From the NCBI GenBank assembly GCA_021795095.1, contig JAJYPU010000002.1, forward strand, positions 16,633-80,632: a stretch of DNA of 64,000 nucleotides. The letters are read 5' to 3'. Shown here piece after piece: positions 55,570 to 64,000 of this stretch; position 1 is the first letter of the stretch, and each line of letters opens with the position of its first letter. The stretch comes from Actinomycetes bacterium (GTDB taxonomy: Bacteria; Actinomycetota; Acidimicrobiia; Acidimicrobiales; RAAP-2). Made by a program: the position numbers and the translations under genes. Under the pieces are notes generated by a model. That model saw only the letters and a program-made list of their open reading frames with translations, was not told the origin of the DNA and did not search any database.

Positions 55570-56133
55570 TTAGCCGCGCGGGCCGACCGGAAGAACCACC
55601 TTCTTGAACGTGTCGTTAATGACGCCGGCCGCCGAGGCGTACCAGGCGAGCAGCGCGGTGATAATTCCGAGCCAGCCTCCGATGCGAACCATGCCCGTGT
55701 GCCCACCACCCCAGTTCCCGATTGTCAGGAACACGAACGTGGCTGTCAGCACGAGGAAGACCAAGAACAGAATCGTGTTGGTCTTCATCGACGCGATCAG
55801 CATGTACGCGGTGAAGATGGTCCACGCGAGGAGGAAGACCCCCACGGACGGCCCCGGGAAGGCCTTTTGGAAATTGACAAGGGCATACAGCGAAATCCAG
55901 AACGCACCGTATGACGTGAAGGCAAGCGCACCGAAGGTGTTCTTCCGCATGAACTCCCACATACCAGCAAGTAATTGAGCGAATCCGCCGTATACCAACG
56001 CCAGCGAGAGCGCAGCTGCCACTCCCGCTCCGTGCCACAGGTTGGCGTTCGCGCTGCTCAGACAGAATGTCGTCATCGCGAACGCTGCGAGACCCAACGG
56101 ACCCGGATCAGCTACCTTGTGTTCGTCTGCCAT
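55570..56133 (-). CDS. satP: Acetate/succinate uptake transporter (GPR1/FUN34/YaaH, SatP-like)
   Basis: A 187-aa protein with six hydrophobic segments. The N-terminal ADPGPLGLAAFAMTT matches the family signature NPAPLGL, with Asp and Gly substituted at two positions. YGGFAQLLAGMWEFMRKNTFGALAFTSYGAFW is the conserved middle. Family members take up acetate with protons. It lies next to two acetate-CoA ligases, suggesting uptake and activation together. GGGGG 7 bases before the ATG at 56133 is the ribosome binding site. Confidence 0.9.
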   Translation of the reverse strand: MADEHKVADPGPLGLAAFAMTTFCLSSANANLWHGAGVAAALSLALVYGGFAQLLAGMWEFMRKNTFGALAFTSYGAFWISLYALVNFQKAFPGPSVGVFLLAWTIFTAYMLIASMKTNTILFLVFLVLTATFVFLTIGNWGGGHTGMVRIGGWLGIITALLAWYASAAGVINDTFKKVVLPVGPRG

Positions 56134-56163
56134 TGAAATACCCCCAATTTTTGAGTTCACAGC

Positions 56164-56185
56164 GAACCCCCAGGATTGAGGGTTC
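56164..56185 (-). promoter_or_regulatory. Inverted repeat upstream of SatP-like gene
   Basis: Arms GAACCC and GGGTTC separated by 10 bases, 31-52 bases upstream of the start. The arm sequence differs from that near the second acs gene but the 10-base spacer is the same. Confidence 0.35.
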
Positions 56186-56315
56186 ACATCTGATTAAACA
56201 CCAGCGCAAACGCGGGACGCGGCTTATCGGGGCGCCAATACGTGAAAAACTTCACAATCGTTTGGCCTGGTCATCCCGAAACTCTAGGGACTTTAGTCCC
56301 ATTGACACGAAAGTT

Positions 56316-57098
56316 TCAGGCCTCCGAGGACGCCTGGTCGAGCGCACGTCGGAACGTGGAAATTGCGCCCTCGAGCTCCCGCGCTGAGGCACCGTCGAGG
56401 ATCCGTTGCACCAGGGCCGAACCGACGATGACACCATCGCCGATCGTGGCCGCTTCGCGTGCGTGCTCCGCCGTCGAGATGCCAATGCCGACGTAGGCCG
56501 GGGTGTCACAGGCGGCACGAACCGCCCCCACGACCCGACTCGCATCGCCGACGTCCGCGGCCCGACCCGTCACCGCCATCCGCGCTGCTGCGTAGACAAA
56601 GCCCTGGGACAATTCACCGATCCGTTGCACGCGTTCGTCGGGGCTCGACGGGGCCACCATCAAGACCGACGCCACGTCGGCGGCAGTCGCAACGTCGCGC
56701 CACGGCGTCAACTCCTCGATCGCGAGGTCCGGCACAATCACACCGGCCACGCCACTCTGGGCGAGCAGCTCCGCTGAGCGCTCGAGGCCAAAGTGATGCA
56801 GCACGTTGTAGTAGGTCATGACGACGATCGGCACCTCGAAGGAGGCGGCCGACAACTCGTGACAGATCGACTCCAACGTCGCGGCATTACCAAGCGCGCG
56901 CAGCGCCCCCGCTTGGATCACTGGGCCGTCCATCATGGGATCGGAGAATGGCACACCGACCTCGATGACGTCGGCTCCCGCGAGGATCGAGGCTGACACG
57001 TAGGTCGTCCAGTCTTCGGTGAGACCGCCGATGAAGTAGGGCACCAGCGCCTTGCGCCGCGTGCGCAGGTCGCGCAGTCGTGTATCAAGACTCGTCAC
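56316..57098 (-). CDS. trpA: Tryptophan synthase alpha chain
   Basis: A 260-aa TIM barrel that cleaves indole-3-glycerol phosphate. The catalytic residues are E46 in [13 protein letters not shown] and D57 in MMDGPVIQ; the phosphate-binding YVGIGIST and [10 protein letters not shown] are present. The GTG start overlaps the trpB stop as GTGA. Last gene of trpC-trpF-trpB-trpA. Confidence 0.95.
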   Translation of the reverse strand: MTSLDTRLRDLRTRRKALVPYFIGGLTEDWTTYVSASILAGADVIEVGVPFSDPMMDGPVIQAGALRALGNAATLESICHELSAASFEVPIVVMTYYNVLHHFGLERSAELLAQSGVAGVIVPDLAIEELTPWRDVATAADVASVLMVAPSSPDERVQRIGELSQGFVYAAARMAVTGRAADVGDASRVVGAVRAACDTPAYVGIGISTAEHAREAATIGDGVIVGSALVQRILDGASARELEGAISTFRRALDQASSEA

Positions 57099-58270
57099 GA
57101 CTCGCCTCGCAGGATGCTTCGCACCTGGGCTACGTCTTTGTCACCGCGTCCCGAGAGGTTAAGCAGCACGGTCGAACCAGCGGGGATCTCGTCACCGGCG
57201 GCGCGCAGCAGCCAGGCCACGGCGTGGGCCGTCTCGAGCGCCGGGATGATGCCTTCGAGTTGACTGAGCACTTGGAGCGCCTCGATCACGACGTCGTCGC
57301 CCACCGCGACGTAGCGCGCACGACCCAGGTCCGCGAGGTGCGCGTGCTCAGGGCCGATACCCGGGTAGTCGAGGCCCGCCGAGATTGAGTACGCCTCCTC
57401 GATCTGTCCGTGGTCATCCTGAAGCAGTAGCGAGCGCATCCCGTGCAGCACGCCGGGCATTCCAAGGCCGACCGCGGAACCGCCCGCGGCCTCGACGCCG
57501 ATCAGCTGGGCCGACGAGTCCGCGAACCCTGCGAACACACCCGCCGCGTTCGATCCACCACCGACGCAGGCAACGACGAAGTCCGGTGTCGTCACGCCGA
57601 ACTCGCGAAGCTGGTTGGCCGCCTCGACACCGATGACGCTCTGGAACTCGCGGACCATCCAGGGGAACGGGTGCGGTCCCATGACCGACCCGATGCAGTA
57701 GTGCGTGTCGGCCACGCAGGTCACCCATTCGCGAAGCGCCTCGTTGACCGCGTCCTTCAGCGTGCGACTGCCCGAAGTGACCGGGACGACTGTCGCACCC
57801 AAGAGCTCCATTCGAAAGACGTTGAGCGCCTGGCGGACAGTGTCGACCTCGCCCATGTAGACCGTGCACGCGAGCCCGAGCCGCGCCGCGGCCGTCGCCG
57901 TTGCGACGCCGTGCTGACCCGCCCCGGTCTCGGCAATGACGCGCGTCTTGCCCATCCGTCTCGTCAAGAGTGCCTGGCCAACGACATTGTTGATCTTGTG
58001 GCTCCCGGTGTGGGCGAGGTCCTCACGCTTGGCGTAGACCGAAATACCCAACCGCTCCGAGAGACGACCCAGGTAGGTCACGGGCGTTGGTCGTCCGCCG
58101 AACTCGCGCAACGTCCGGTGGTACTCGGCGACGAAGTCGGGATCGCCCCAGGCGTCACGAAAGGCCGCGTCCAGCTCCAAACAGGCTGGCATGAGCGCCT
58201 CGGGGACGAATCGCCCACCGAAGGTGCCGAAGTGGCCGCCCGCGTCGGGCGGTCCCATGACGGCGCTCAT
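57095..58270 (-). CDS. trpB: Tryptophan synthase beta chain
   Basis: A 391-aa PLP enzyme joining indole and serine. The Schiff-base Lys is in [10 protein letters not shown] (K92), GAGQHG binds the substrate carboxylate, and GGGSNAAG binds the PLP phosphate. [11 protein letters not shown] at the N-terminus marks the start region; the ATG at 58270 overlaps the trpF stop as ATGA. Confidence 0.97.
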   Translation of the reverse strand: MSAVMGPPDAGGHFGTFGGRFVPEALMPACLELDAAFRDAWGDPDFVAEYHRTLREFGGRPTPVTYLGRLSERLGISVYAKREDLAHTGSHKINNVVGQALLTRRMGKTRVIAETGAGQHGVATATAAARLGLACTVYMGEVDTVRQALNVFRMELLGATVVPVTSGSRTLKDAVNEALREWVTCVADTHYCIGSVMGPHPFPWMVREFQSVIGVEAANQLREFGVTTPDFVVACVGGGSNAAGVFAGFADSSAQLIGVEAAGGSAVGLGMPGVLHGMRSLLLQDDHGQIEEAYSISAGLDYPGIGPEHAHLADLGRARYVAVGDDVVIEALQVLSQLEGIIPALETAHAVAWLLRAAGDEIPAGSTVLLNLSGRGDKDVAQVRSILRGES

Positions 58271-58902
58271 CGACGCCCCGCGAACGCGTCGCGCGCGTTC
58301 GCGACGAAAGCGGCGACGGCGTCGCGGTCCTTGTGACCGGTCGACGCCTCGACGCCGCTCGCCACGTCGACACCCCACACCCACGGTCGGCTGATGATTT
58401 CGCTCACGTTGGACGACGTTAATCCCCCGGCGGCGATGATTGGACGGGTCCAGGACCGTTGCTCGACGTCGTGCCAGTCGTGCGCGTCGCCGCTGCCCGG
58501 ACGTTGACCGTCGAGCAGGACGGCGTCGACGGTCTCGTCATCGAAGCGCCAGAACTCGTCGCTGCCGATCGCGAGGGCACGGATCACTAGGTGACCACGT
58601 TCGCGCAGCCCCGCGCCGAGCGCCGTGGAGACTGCGTCGTGCAGTTGGACCGCGTCGGGTTTGATTCGATCAACGGCGTCGAGGATGGTGTCGTCGTCGA
58701 GCTCACGTACGACGAGCACGCTCAGCAATCGGTCCTTCGCCCATGCGGCCACCGCGGACGCCTCGGTAACGGTGACGCGACGGCGCGACGGCGCGATAAT
58801 CAGCCCCAGGGCATCCGCGCCGGCGCCGTGGACCAGCGCCGCGTCGTCGATGGACGTGACGCCACAGATCTTGACGAAACTGGAACGCACGAATTCACGC
58901 AC
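58267..58902 (-). CDS. trpF: Phosphoribosylanthranilate isomerase
   Basis: A 211-aa TIM barrel. FVKICGVTS holds the catalytic Cys, DAVQLHD and the later VDAVLLDG the catalytic Asp region, and [12 protein letters not shown] with GVDVASGVE bind phosphate. I chose the GTG at 58902, which follows a GGCGGAG ribosome binding site and overlaps trpC by 8 bases; a GTG at 58890 is also possible. Confidence 0.92.
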   Translation of the reverse strand: MREFVRSSFVKICGVTSIDDAALVHGAGADALGLIIAPSRRRVTVTEASAVAAWAKDRLLSVLVVRELDDDTILDAVDRIKPDAVQLHDAVSTALGAGLRERGHLVIRALAIGSDEFWRFDDETVDAVLLDGQRPGSGDAHDWHDVEQRSWTRPIIAAGGLTSSNVSEIISRPWVWGVDVASGVEASTGHKDRDAVAAFVANARDAFAGRR

Positions 58903-59677
58903 GGGGACTCCGCCTGACGGCGGCGAACTCGGCGACGAGCGCGGCGGGTGACGCACTGCGCACAAACGTCTCGCCGACCAGAACTGCGTCGAAACCCTCC
59001 GCGGCGACGCGCTCGACGTCAGCGACGCTCGCGAGTCCCGACTCAGCCACTGTGATGACCGCTGGCGGTAACGACGACCCGATTCGCAGCGCCCGTTCGG
59101 GATCGACTTCGAAGCTACGTAGGTCACGTTGGTTCACACCCACGATTGACGCTCCGGCCGCAAGAGCGCGAGCGGACTCGATCTCGTCATGCACCTCGAC
59201 GAGACTGTCGAGGCCGCAGGCGGCGGCGAGTTCGATCAACTGGGCTAACAGCTCATCGCTCAACACCGACACGATCAAGAGGACCGCAGCGGCACCGACG
59301 TCACGGGCGTCGAGTACGTCGTTTTCGGAGATCGTGAAGTCTTTGCGCAGGATCGGCCGGTCGACTGTTGAACGGACTACCCGCAGGTCGTCGAGGGAAC
59401 CACCGAAGAACTCCTCGTCGGTGAGTACCGAGATGGCCGCCGCACCACCGTCGGCGTACGCACGCGCGAGCGCGGCGGGGTCGAGATCCAGTGCGAGCGG
59501 CCCCTTGGATGGCGAACGCCGTTTCACCTCCGCGATCACTTGGACGGTGTCGCGGCGCAGTGCGCCCTTGAATGACGGGCCCGCGTAGGGTGCGCCGTCG
59601 AGACGTGAGCGCCAGTCGCGGTCATCGGTCATCCGGCGATGTGCGGCGACGATGTCATCTAAATAGGTGCGCCCCAT
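58895..59677 (-). CDS. trpC: Indole-3-glycerol phosphate synthase
   Basis: A 260-aa TIM barrel. VIAEVKRRSPSKG carries the substrate-binding Glu/Lys, ILRKDF the catalytic Lys, and GVNQRDLRSFEVD and ITVAESGL the remaining active-site loops. It is the first gene of the minus-strand trp unit; TAGAAT lies exactly 6 bases before the ATG. It diverges from trpD with about 105 bp between starts. Confidence 0.96.
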   Translation of the reverse strand: MGRTYLDDIVAAHRRMTDDRDWRSRLDGAPYAGPSFKGALRRDTVQVIAEVKRRSPSKGPLALDLDPAALARAYADGGAAAISVLTDEEFFGGSLDDLRVVRSTVDRPILRKDFTISENDVLDARDVGAAAVLLIVSVLSDELLAQLIELAAACGLDSLVEVHDEIESARALAAGASIVGVNQRDLRSFEVDPERALRIGSSLPPAVITVAESGLASVADVERVAAEGFDAVLVGETFVRSASPAALVAEFAAVRRSPRA

Positions 59678-59683
59678 CGACGA

Positions 59684-59689
59684 ATTCTA
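59684..59689 (-). promoter_or_regulatory. -10 element, trpC operon (leaderless)
   Basis: TAGAAT ends 6 bases before the ATG at 59677. A leaderless trp mRNA leaves no room for a peptide attenuator or T-box. Confidence 0.5.
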
Positions 59690-59770
59690 CCGACACGGTA
59701 CGCACCCGCTCCCAGCCCATCGTCGTCACCGTTGTCGTCGTGCGAGCGACGGCCCTGAATCGCGCTGGAC

Positions 59771-59776
59771 TACGCT
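59771..59776 (+). promoter_or_regulatory. -10 element, trpD (leaderless)
   Basis: TACGCT ends 6 bases before the ATG at 59783. Confidence 0.45.
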
Positions 59777-59782
59777 GGTCCA

Positions 59783-60829
59783 ATGTCAGACGCTTCGTCG
59801 ACCAATTTGAGTCCGGCGCAGTTCACGAGCGACGTGCTCGGTCCGCTGGTGCGAGGGTTCGACCTTGACCGCGGCCGTGCGCGCGAGGCCCTGGCCGCGA
59901 TCCTCGGCGGCAACATTGAAGCCGTGCTCGTGGCGAGTTTTCTCACGGCCCTCACCGCTAAGGGCGAGACGCCCGCGGAGATGACCGGTTTCGTCGACGC
60001 GATGGTCGACGCCGCGACGACCTTCACCATCGACGCCGACGCAGTAGACATCGTGGGCACCGGTGGCGATCAGCTGCACACGGTCAACATCTCAACGATG
60101 GCGTCGCTCGCCGTGGCCGGCTGTGGCGTACCCGTCGCCAAGCACGGGAATCGCGCGGCGTCCTCCTCGGTGGGTTCCGCAGACGTGCTCGAGGCGCTCG
60201 GCGTGCGACTCGACCTTCCCGTCGAAGGCGTCCTCGCCTGCATCCGCGACGCCAACATCGGCTTCCTCTTTGCGCCCACCTATCATCACGCCCTCGCCCA
60301 CTTGACGCCGATCCGTCGCGCGCTCGGCTTTCGCACCGTCTTCAACGTGCTCGGTCCACTCGCCAATCCCGCGCGTGTGGGCCGCGGTGTGATCGGCGTT
60401 GCCCAGAGCCATCACCTGGAATCGATGGCCGAGGTTCTCGCAGCGCGCGGGGTCGTCAAGACGATGTTGGTCAACGCCGACGACGGGCTCGACGAACTCT
60501 CACTCGGAACGCCGTCGACGGTCTACGTCGTTACCGGCGACGGCGTTCGCGTCGAGCGGCTCGACGCCGCCGCCGAGTTGGGCCGGCACCACACCGCCGA
60601 AGCGATCCGCGGCGCCGACGTCACGCACAATGTGGCCGTCGTGCACCGATTCTTGGATGGAGAGCCCGGCCCCGTGTTCGATGTCGCGTGCGCCAATGCC
60701 GCCCTTGCCTTGATCACCGCCGATCGAGCCGAGAACCTGTCCGACGGTTTCGAGATGGCCGCTGAGAGCGTGCGCAGTGGTCGCGCCGGCGAATCGCTCG
60801 ATCGGCTGATCGCCGTTAGCAACGCTTAG
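59783..60829 (+). CDS. trpD: Anthranilate phosphoribosyltransferase
   Basis: A 348-aa enzyme attaching PRPP to anthranilate. VGTGGDQLHTVNIST binds PRPP, KHGNRAASSSVGSADVLEALG binds anthranilate and metal, and the C-terminal ATG-free region with NAALAL is typical. It is the only trp gene on this strand; trpE and trpG are not in the window. Confidence 0.96.
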   Translation: MSDASSTNLSPAQFTSDVLGPLVRGFDLDRGRAREALAAILGGNIEAVLVASFLTALTAKGETPAEMTGFVDAMVDAATTFTIDADAVDIVGTGGDQLHTVNISTMASLAVAGCGVPVAKHGNRAASSSVGSADVLEALGVRLDLPVEGVLACIRDANIGFLFAPTYHHALAHLTPIRRALGFRTVFNVLGPLANPARVGRGVIGVAQSHHLESMAEVLAARGVVKTMLVNADDGLDELSLGTPSTVYVVTGDGVRVERLDAAAELGRHHTAEAIRGADVTHNVAVVHRFLDGEPGPVFDVACANAALALITADRAENLSDGFEMAAESVRSGRAGESLDRLIAVSNA

Positions 60830-61341
60830 AGGACGCGCAACGCCTCTTTGTAGCGTCGCGCGTTGTCGACGTAAAGCGCGGCCCCGTCGGCGATCGCCTG
60901 GATGTCACTGGCCTCGGGCTTGATTGATGCTGGTACGCCCACGGCGAGGGCGCGCTCGGGCACCTCGGTCCGATTGCGCACGACGGCACCCGCGGCGACG
61001 GTTGCGCCGGTGTGGACGTGAACCTCGTGCAAGACCACCGAGCCACTGCCGATGAGCGCGCCGTCGTGGACGACGCAGCCCTCGAGGTGCGCGATATGTC
61101 CGACGACACAGTCTGAGCCGATGACCGTGGGGTACTCGGCCACCGCGTGCACGACCGTTCCGTCCTGAATCGAGGTCCGCTCCCCCACGATGATGGTGCC
61201 GTAGTCGCCCCGTAGCACCGCTCCAGGCCAGACGGAGGACTGCGCTCCGATACGCACGTCGCCGATCACGACAGCGTCGGGGTGGACGAACGCGTCAGGA
61301 TCGATCTGAGGAACTCGGTCACCGAGGGCGTAGATGGGCAC
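60826..61341 (-). CDS. Gamma-class carbonic anhydrase-like hexapeptide-repeat protein
   Basis: A 171-aa left-handed beta-helix. The three zinc histidines are in GTVVHA and VVGHIAHLEG, as in YrdA/PaaY and CamH proteins that lack the acidic loop of Cam. A C-terminal helix (IQAIADGAALYVDNARRYKE) packs on the trimer. A strong AGGAGG ribosome binding site precedes the GTG, so this gene is leadered. Carbonic anhydrase activity is likely but not assured. It converges on trpD with a 4-bp overlap. Confidence 0.88.
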   Translation of the reverse strand: MPIYALGDRVPQIDPDAFVHPDAVVIGDVRIGAQSSVWPGAVLRGDYGTIIVGERTSIQDGTVVHAVAEYPTVIGSDCVVGHIAHLEGCVVHDGALIGSGSVVLHEVHVHTGATVAAGAVVRNRTEVPERALAVGVPASIKPEASDIQAIADGAALYVDNARRYKEALRVL

Positions 61342-61350
61342 TTCAACCTC

Positions 61351-61533
61351 CTAGTGGCTCAGCCACATGATCAACTGATAGAGCCGCCAGACCAGGTAGA
61401 TGGCTGTCGCGACCACGAAGAACTTCCATCGTAACGGCATCGGCTCGGGCGTCGGTTCCTCGACGGAATTGCCGCAAACCTCACAGACGTCGCCCTCGAC
61501 CGGCCGGTCACAGGTCTCACACCACTTGGCCAT
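61351..61533 (-). CDS. 60-aa zinc-ribbon membrane protein
   Basis: A small protein with two CxxC pairs (WCETCDRP and VCEVCGN, residues 5-21) followed by a Pro/Glu-rich linker and a C-terminal transmembrane helix (FFVVATAIYLVWRLYQLIMWL). The ATG overlaps the der stop as TGATG. Probably a membrane-anchored zinc ribbon; function unknown. Confidence 0.75.
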   Translation of the reverse strand: MAKWCETCDRPVEGDVCEVCGNSVEEPTPEPMPLRWKFFVVATAIYLVWRLYQLIMWLSH

Positions 61534-62822
61534 CAGTCAACGCGGATTCGAACGCGCAGCGGCGTGGACCCGAGCTCGAAGCGCTCGCGCAGTGAGCGCT
61601 CCACGTAGCGCAAGTAGGTTGCCGGTAGCCGTCCCGCTACGAACAGGGTGAAGGTCGGCGGCTCGATCGCGCCCTGGACCGCGTAGCGGATCTTGCCCGT
61701 GGGCGCCGGTTGCTTGATCTGTAAGTCTCGGATGGCGCGGTTGAGCGCGCCGGTGGGGACGCGCTTGACGTAGTCCGCGGCCGACTCCTGGAGCGCCGGT
61801 AGCAGTCGATGCACGCCCTTACCCGACGTGGCGGTTGTCTTGAGTACGGGAGCGTCGCCGAGGAAGGCGAGCTTGTCGCCGACCGTGGCGAGCACGTTGG
61901 GTCGGTCATCAGTCGCGACGAGCTCCCATTTGTTGAGCACGACGATGGCCGGGCAACCCGCCGCCGCGATGCGCTCGGCGAGCCGTTGGTCCTGACCAGT
62001 TGCCCCGACGGTGGCGTCGATGACGAGGACCGCGATGTCGGCGCGGTCGAGCGCGTCGAGGCTACGTAGCACCGCGTACGTCTCCAGTCCGGCCTCGGTC
62101 TTGGCCCGACGGCGCATTCCCGCGGTGTCGATGAACCGGATCGGACCACTGTCGGTCTCCACGACCGTGTCCACCGCGTCGCGCGTGGTGCCGGGCATAT
62201 CGTGCACGACGGAGCGCTCTTCGCCGATCAACTTGTTGAACAGCGTGGACTTACCCACGTTGGGCCGTCCGACGATCGCGACGCGCAGCGCGCCGTCGTT
62301 CACGTCGATCTCGGTCTCTTCGGAGACCTCTTGGAGTGAGTCGACGAGGTGGTCGAGCAGGTCGCCCGCGCCCCGACCGTGCAATGCGCTCACAAAGTGC
62401 GGATCGCCCGCACCGAGGCTCAAGAACTCCCACCCCGAACTCTCGTGCACAACGTCGTCGACCTTGTTGACCACGAGCGAGACGGGACGACCGCTGCGCA
62501 ATGCCCACCGTGCGGCCTGGCGATCCTCTTCCATCAACCCCGTCGCGACGTCCACCACCAGCAACACGTGATCGGCGCTCGCGATTGCGCGTTCGGCCTG
62601 TTCAGAGACCTTCGCTTCGAGTGCGTCACCCTGGGCCAGCCAGCCGCCGGTGTCCACAAGGTCAAAGGTGACCCCGCGCCACTCGACCTCGACGCTCTTG
62701 CGGTCGCGCGTTACGCCGCGATGCTCCTCGACGACCGCCACGCGACGTCCGGCCAGTCGGTTGACGAGCGAACTCTTGCCCACGTTAGGCCGCCCCACAA
62801 TCACGATCTGAGGGCGACTCAT
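61533..62822 (-). CDS. der: Ribosome-associated GTPase Der (EngA)
   Basis: A 429-aa protein with two tandem GTPase domains and a KH-like C-terminal domain. G1 motifs are GRPNVGKSS (10-18) and GRPNVGKST (185-193); G3 DTGG and DTAG, and G4 NKVD and NKWE are present. Der assists 50S subunit assembly. The upstream radical-SAM gene overlaps its ATG as ATGA, a pairing seen in many bacteria. Confidence 0.96.
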   Translation of the reverse strand: MSRPQIVIVGRPNVGKSSLVNRLAGRRVAVVEEHRGVTRDRKSVEVEWRGVTFDLVDTGGWLAQGDALEAKVSEQAERAIASADHVLLVVDVATGLMEEDRQAARWALRSGRPVSLVVNKVDDVVHESSGWEFLSLGAGDPHFVSALHGRGAGDLLDHLVDSLQEVSEETEIDVNDGALRVAIVGRPNVGKSTLFNKLIGEERSVVHDMPGTTRDAVDTVVETDSGPIRFIDTAGMRRRAKTEAGLETYAVLRSLDALDRADIAVLVIDATVGATGQDQRLAERIAAAGCPAIVVLNKWELVATDDRPNVLATVGDKLAFLGDAPVLKTTATSGKGVHRLLPALQESAADYVKRVPTGALNRAIRDLQIKQPAPTGKIRYAVQGAIEPPTFTLFVAGRLPATYLRYVERSLRERFELGSTPLRVRIRVD

Positions 62823-64000
62823 GAGTTCACCAGCTTGCGTGGGCGTACTCGTTCGAGCGTCTCGCGTAGGTCATTACCCGTGGTGGTCACGGTCGTGACC
62901 GGTCGGGGTAGATCCTCCAGACCGAGTCCGTCGAGGAATCGCCCCTCGGACAGACAGACGTCAGGCAACAGGACCGTTGCGCCCACGGGCAGCGTTTCGA
63001 GGGTGCGCGCGATGTCAAAACCCGTCAACAGTCCTGCGACCTTGATGTTGCCACCGAAGTAGCGATTCTCGACTGGCACCACATCGACGTCACCGAATCC
63101 GTGGTCATCGAACAGTTGGCGAAGCAGCGGCGCGGCGTACTCACCGCTTAACACGATCACTCGCCCATCGCCGTCGGTTCCCTCGCCTCCACCGCGCACG
63201 GCACGGTAGCCCCACGCCGGCGCGCCGTCGACCGACTGGAAAAAGCCCGAGCCGAGGGTCGCCATCGGCAGGCGCTCCGCGAAACTCTTCGTGAAGGCCG
63301 CCACCATACCGATCCCGTTCTCTGCCTCGTCCAGGCTGTCGTAAAAGTCATCGCCTGGTGGTGTGGTCCCGGCGACCAGGTAGAACTCATCGCTCGCGTA
63401 GAAGAGGGCCTTGCCCACCATGTCGAGGGCGAGCTCGCGATACCGGGCGACGAGGTCGATGACGTGACGGGCCTCGTCGGCGCGGTGCGAGCGCATGGTC
63501 GCCTCGGCCGAGAAGTCACTGACCCCGACGGGCACCAACGCGACCGAAGCCACGCTCGGGTATTGACTCAAGATGTCTTGCATGGTCTGTTCGAGGTGGT
63601 CGCCGTCGTTGATCTCGGGACATACCACGACCTGGACGTGCACGGTGATGCCGGCGCGCAGGAGCTCGCGTAACCAGCGCAGGCTGGTCGCGCCCCTCGG
63701 GTTTCGCAGCATGGACGCGCGCAACTCGGGATCGGTCGTGTGCACCGAGACGTAGAGCGGCGACAGTCCCTCCTCGATCACTCGTTCCAAGTCAAACTCG
63801 GTGAAGCGAGTGAGCGTCGTGTAGTTGCCGTAGAGGAACGAAAGACGGAAATCGTCGTCCTTCACGTACAGTGAGCGACGCATCCCCTTGGGCAACTGGT
63901 AGATGAAGCAGAACGAACAGTGGTTGTCACACGTACGGATCCGGTCGAACACGGCCGAATCGATGGCGAGACCGAGTGGCTGACCGGGTTCCTTGGTGAT
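62819..64000 (-). CDS. DUF512-family radical SAM/PDZ protein (5' end outside window)
   Basis: The frame is open to the window edge, so the N-terminal PDZ-like part is missing; 393 codons are visible. The radical-SAM cluster motif CDNHCSFCF is at the start of the visible part, followed by YVKDDDFRLSFLYGNYTTLTRF and the DUF512 C-terminal region with FGDVDVVPVENRYFGGNIKVAGLLTG. Members of this family sit next to der in many bacteria. Function is unknown. Confidence 0.9.
   Translation of the reverse strand: MTKEPGQPLGLAIDSAVFDRIRTCDNHCSFCFIYQLPKGMRRSLYVKDDDFRLSFLYGNYTTLTRFTEFDLERVIEEGLSPLYVSVHTTDPELRASMLRNPRGATSLRWLRELLRAGITVHVQVVVCPEINDGDHLEQTMQDILSQYPSVASVALVPVGVSDFSAEATMRSHRADEARHVIDLVARYRELALDMVGKALFYASDEFYLVAGTTPPGDDFYDSLDEAENGIGMVAAFTKSFAERLPMATLGSGFFQSVDGAPAWGYRAVRGGGEGTDGDGRVIVLSGEYAAPLLRQLFDDHGFGDVDVVPVENRYFGGNIKVAGLLTGFDIARTLETLPVGATVLLPDVCLSEGRFLDGLGLEDLPRPVTTVTTTGNDLRETLERVRPRKLVNS

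Overview
The window reads as a high-GC, gene-dense piece of an actinobacterial chromosome. The decisive marker is a complete Pup-proteasome cluster (mpa/arc, dop, pup, prcB, prcA, pafA), supported by fbiC (coenzyme F420), a DUF4193 zinc-ribbon protein, a HelY-type helicase and frequent GTG starts. The absence of pafBC and the presence of lepB between pafA and the Tat genes differ from the mycobacterial order. My best guess is a deep-branching lineage such as Acidimicrobiia; that placement is inference from gene content, not from a phylogeny.

Layout. 0-9 kb: thiD and thiG diverge, followed by a MerR regulator, a small PD-(D/E)XK-like nuclease, the glycine cleavage genes gcvT-gcvPA-gcvPB, a class-I glutamine-amidotransferase-like peptidase and a tandem fluoride-channel pair. 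9-14 kb: a secreted protein, an SDR, an HtrA protease, an Arg-rich protein of unknown function, a GNAT and a DUF4193 protein. 14-26 kb, all minus strand: a ThyX-like protein, a HelY helicase, tatC, tatA/B, lepB and the Pup-proteasome genes. 26-36.6 kb: a ferredoxin, a trmI operon with three small proteins, a thioesterase, transketolase-transaldolase, fbiC with a LOG-family gene, and an acyl-CoA synthetase. 36.6-44.1 kb: gltBD, thiO-thiS, a 51-aa gene and tRNA-Pro(GGG). 44.1-47.1 kb: a GAF-ANTAR regulator and about 1.8 kb with no convincing gene but with a 145-bp inverted repeat and an intrinsic terminator. 47.1-56.1 kb: an FAA hydrolase, an old yellow enzyme, a FAD oxidoreductase, two acetate-CoA ligases (the second in visibly lower-GC DNA) and an acetate transporter. 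56.3-64 kb: trpCFBA divergent from trpD, a gamma carbonic anhydrase, a small zinc-ribbon membrane protein, der, and a DUF512 radical-SAM gene cut by the window end.

The genes are mostly core metabolism: thiamine thiazole synthesis (thiG, thiO and thiS in two places, with thiD), glycine catabolism, the non-oxidative pentose pathway, glutamate synthesis, tryptophan synthesis and acetate uptake and activation. The strongest window-wide pattern is regulatory: 18 of about 33 uncoupled starts have a TANNNT hexamer 5-8 bases before the start codon, usually exactly 6, which is the arrangement expected for leaderless mRNAs. The least explained stretch is 45.35-47.13 kb.
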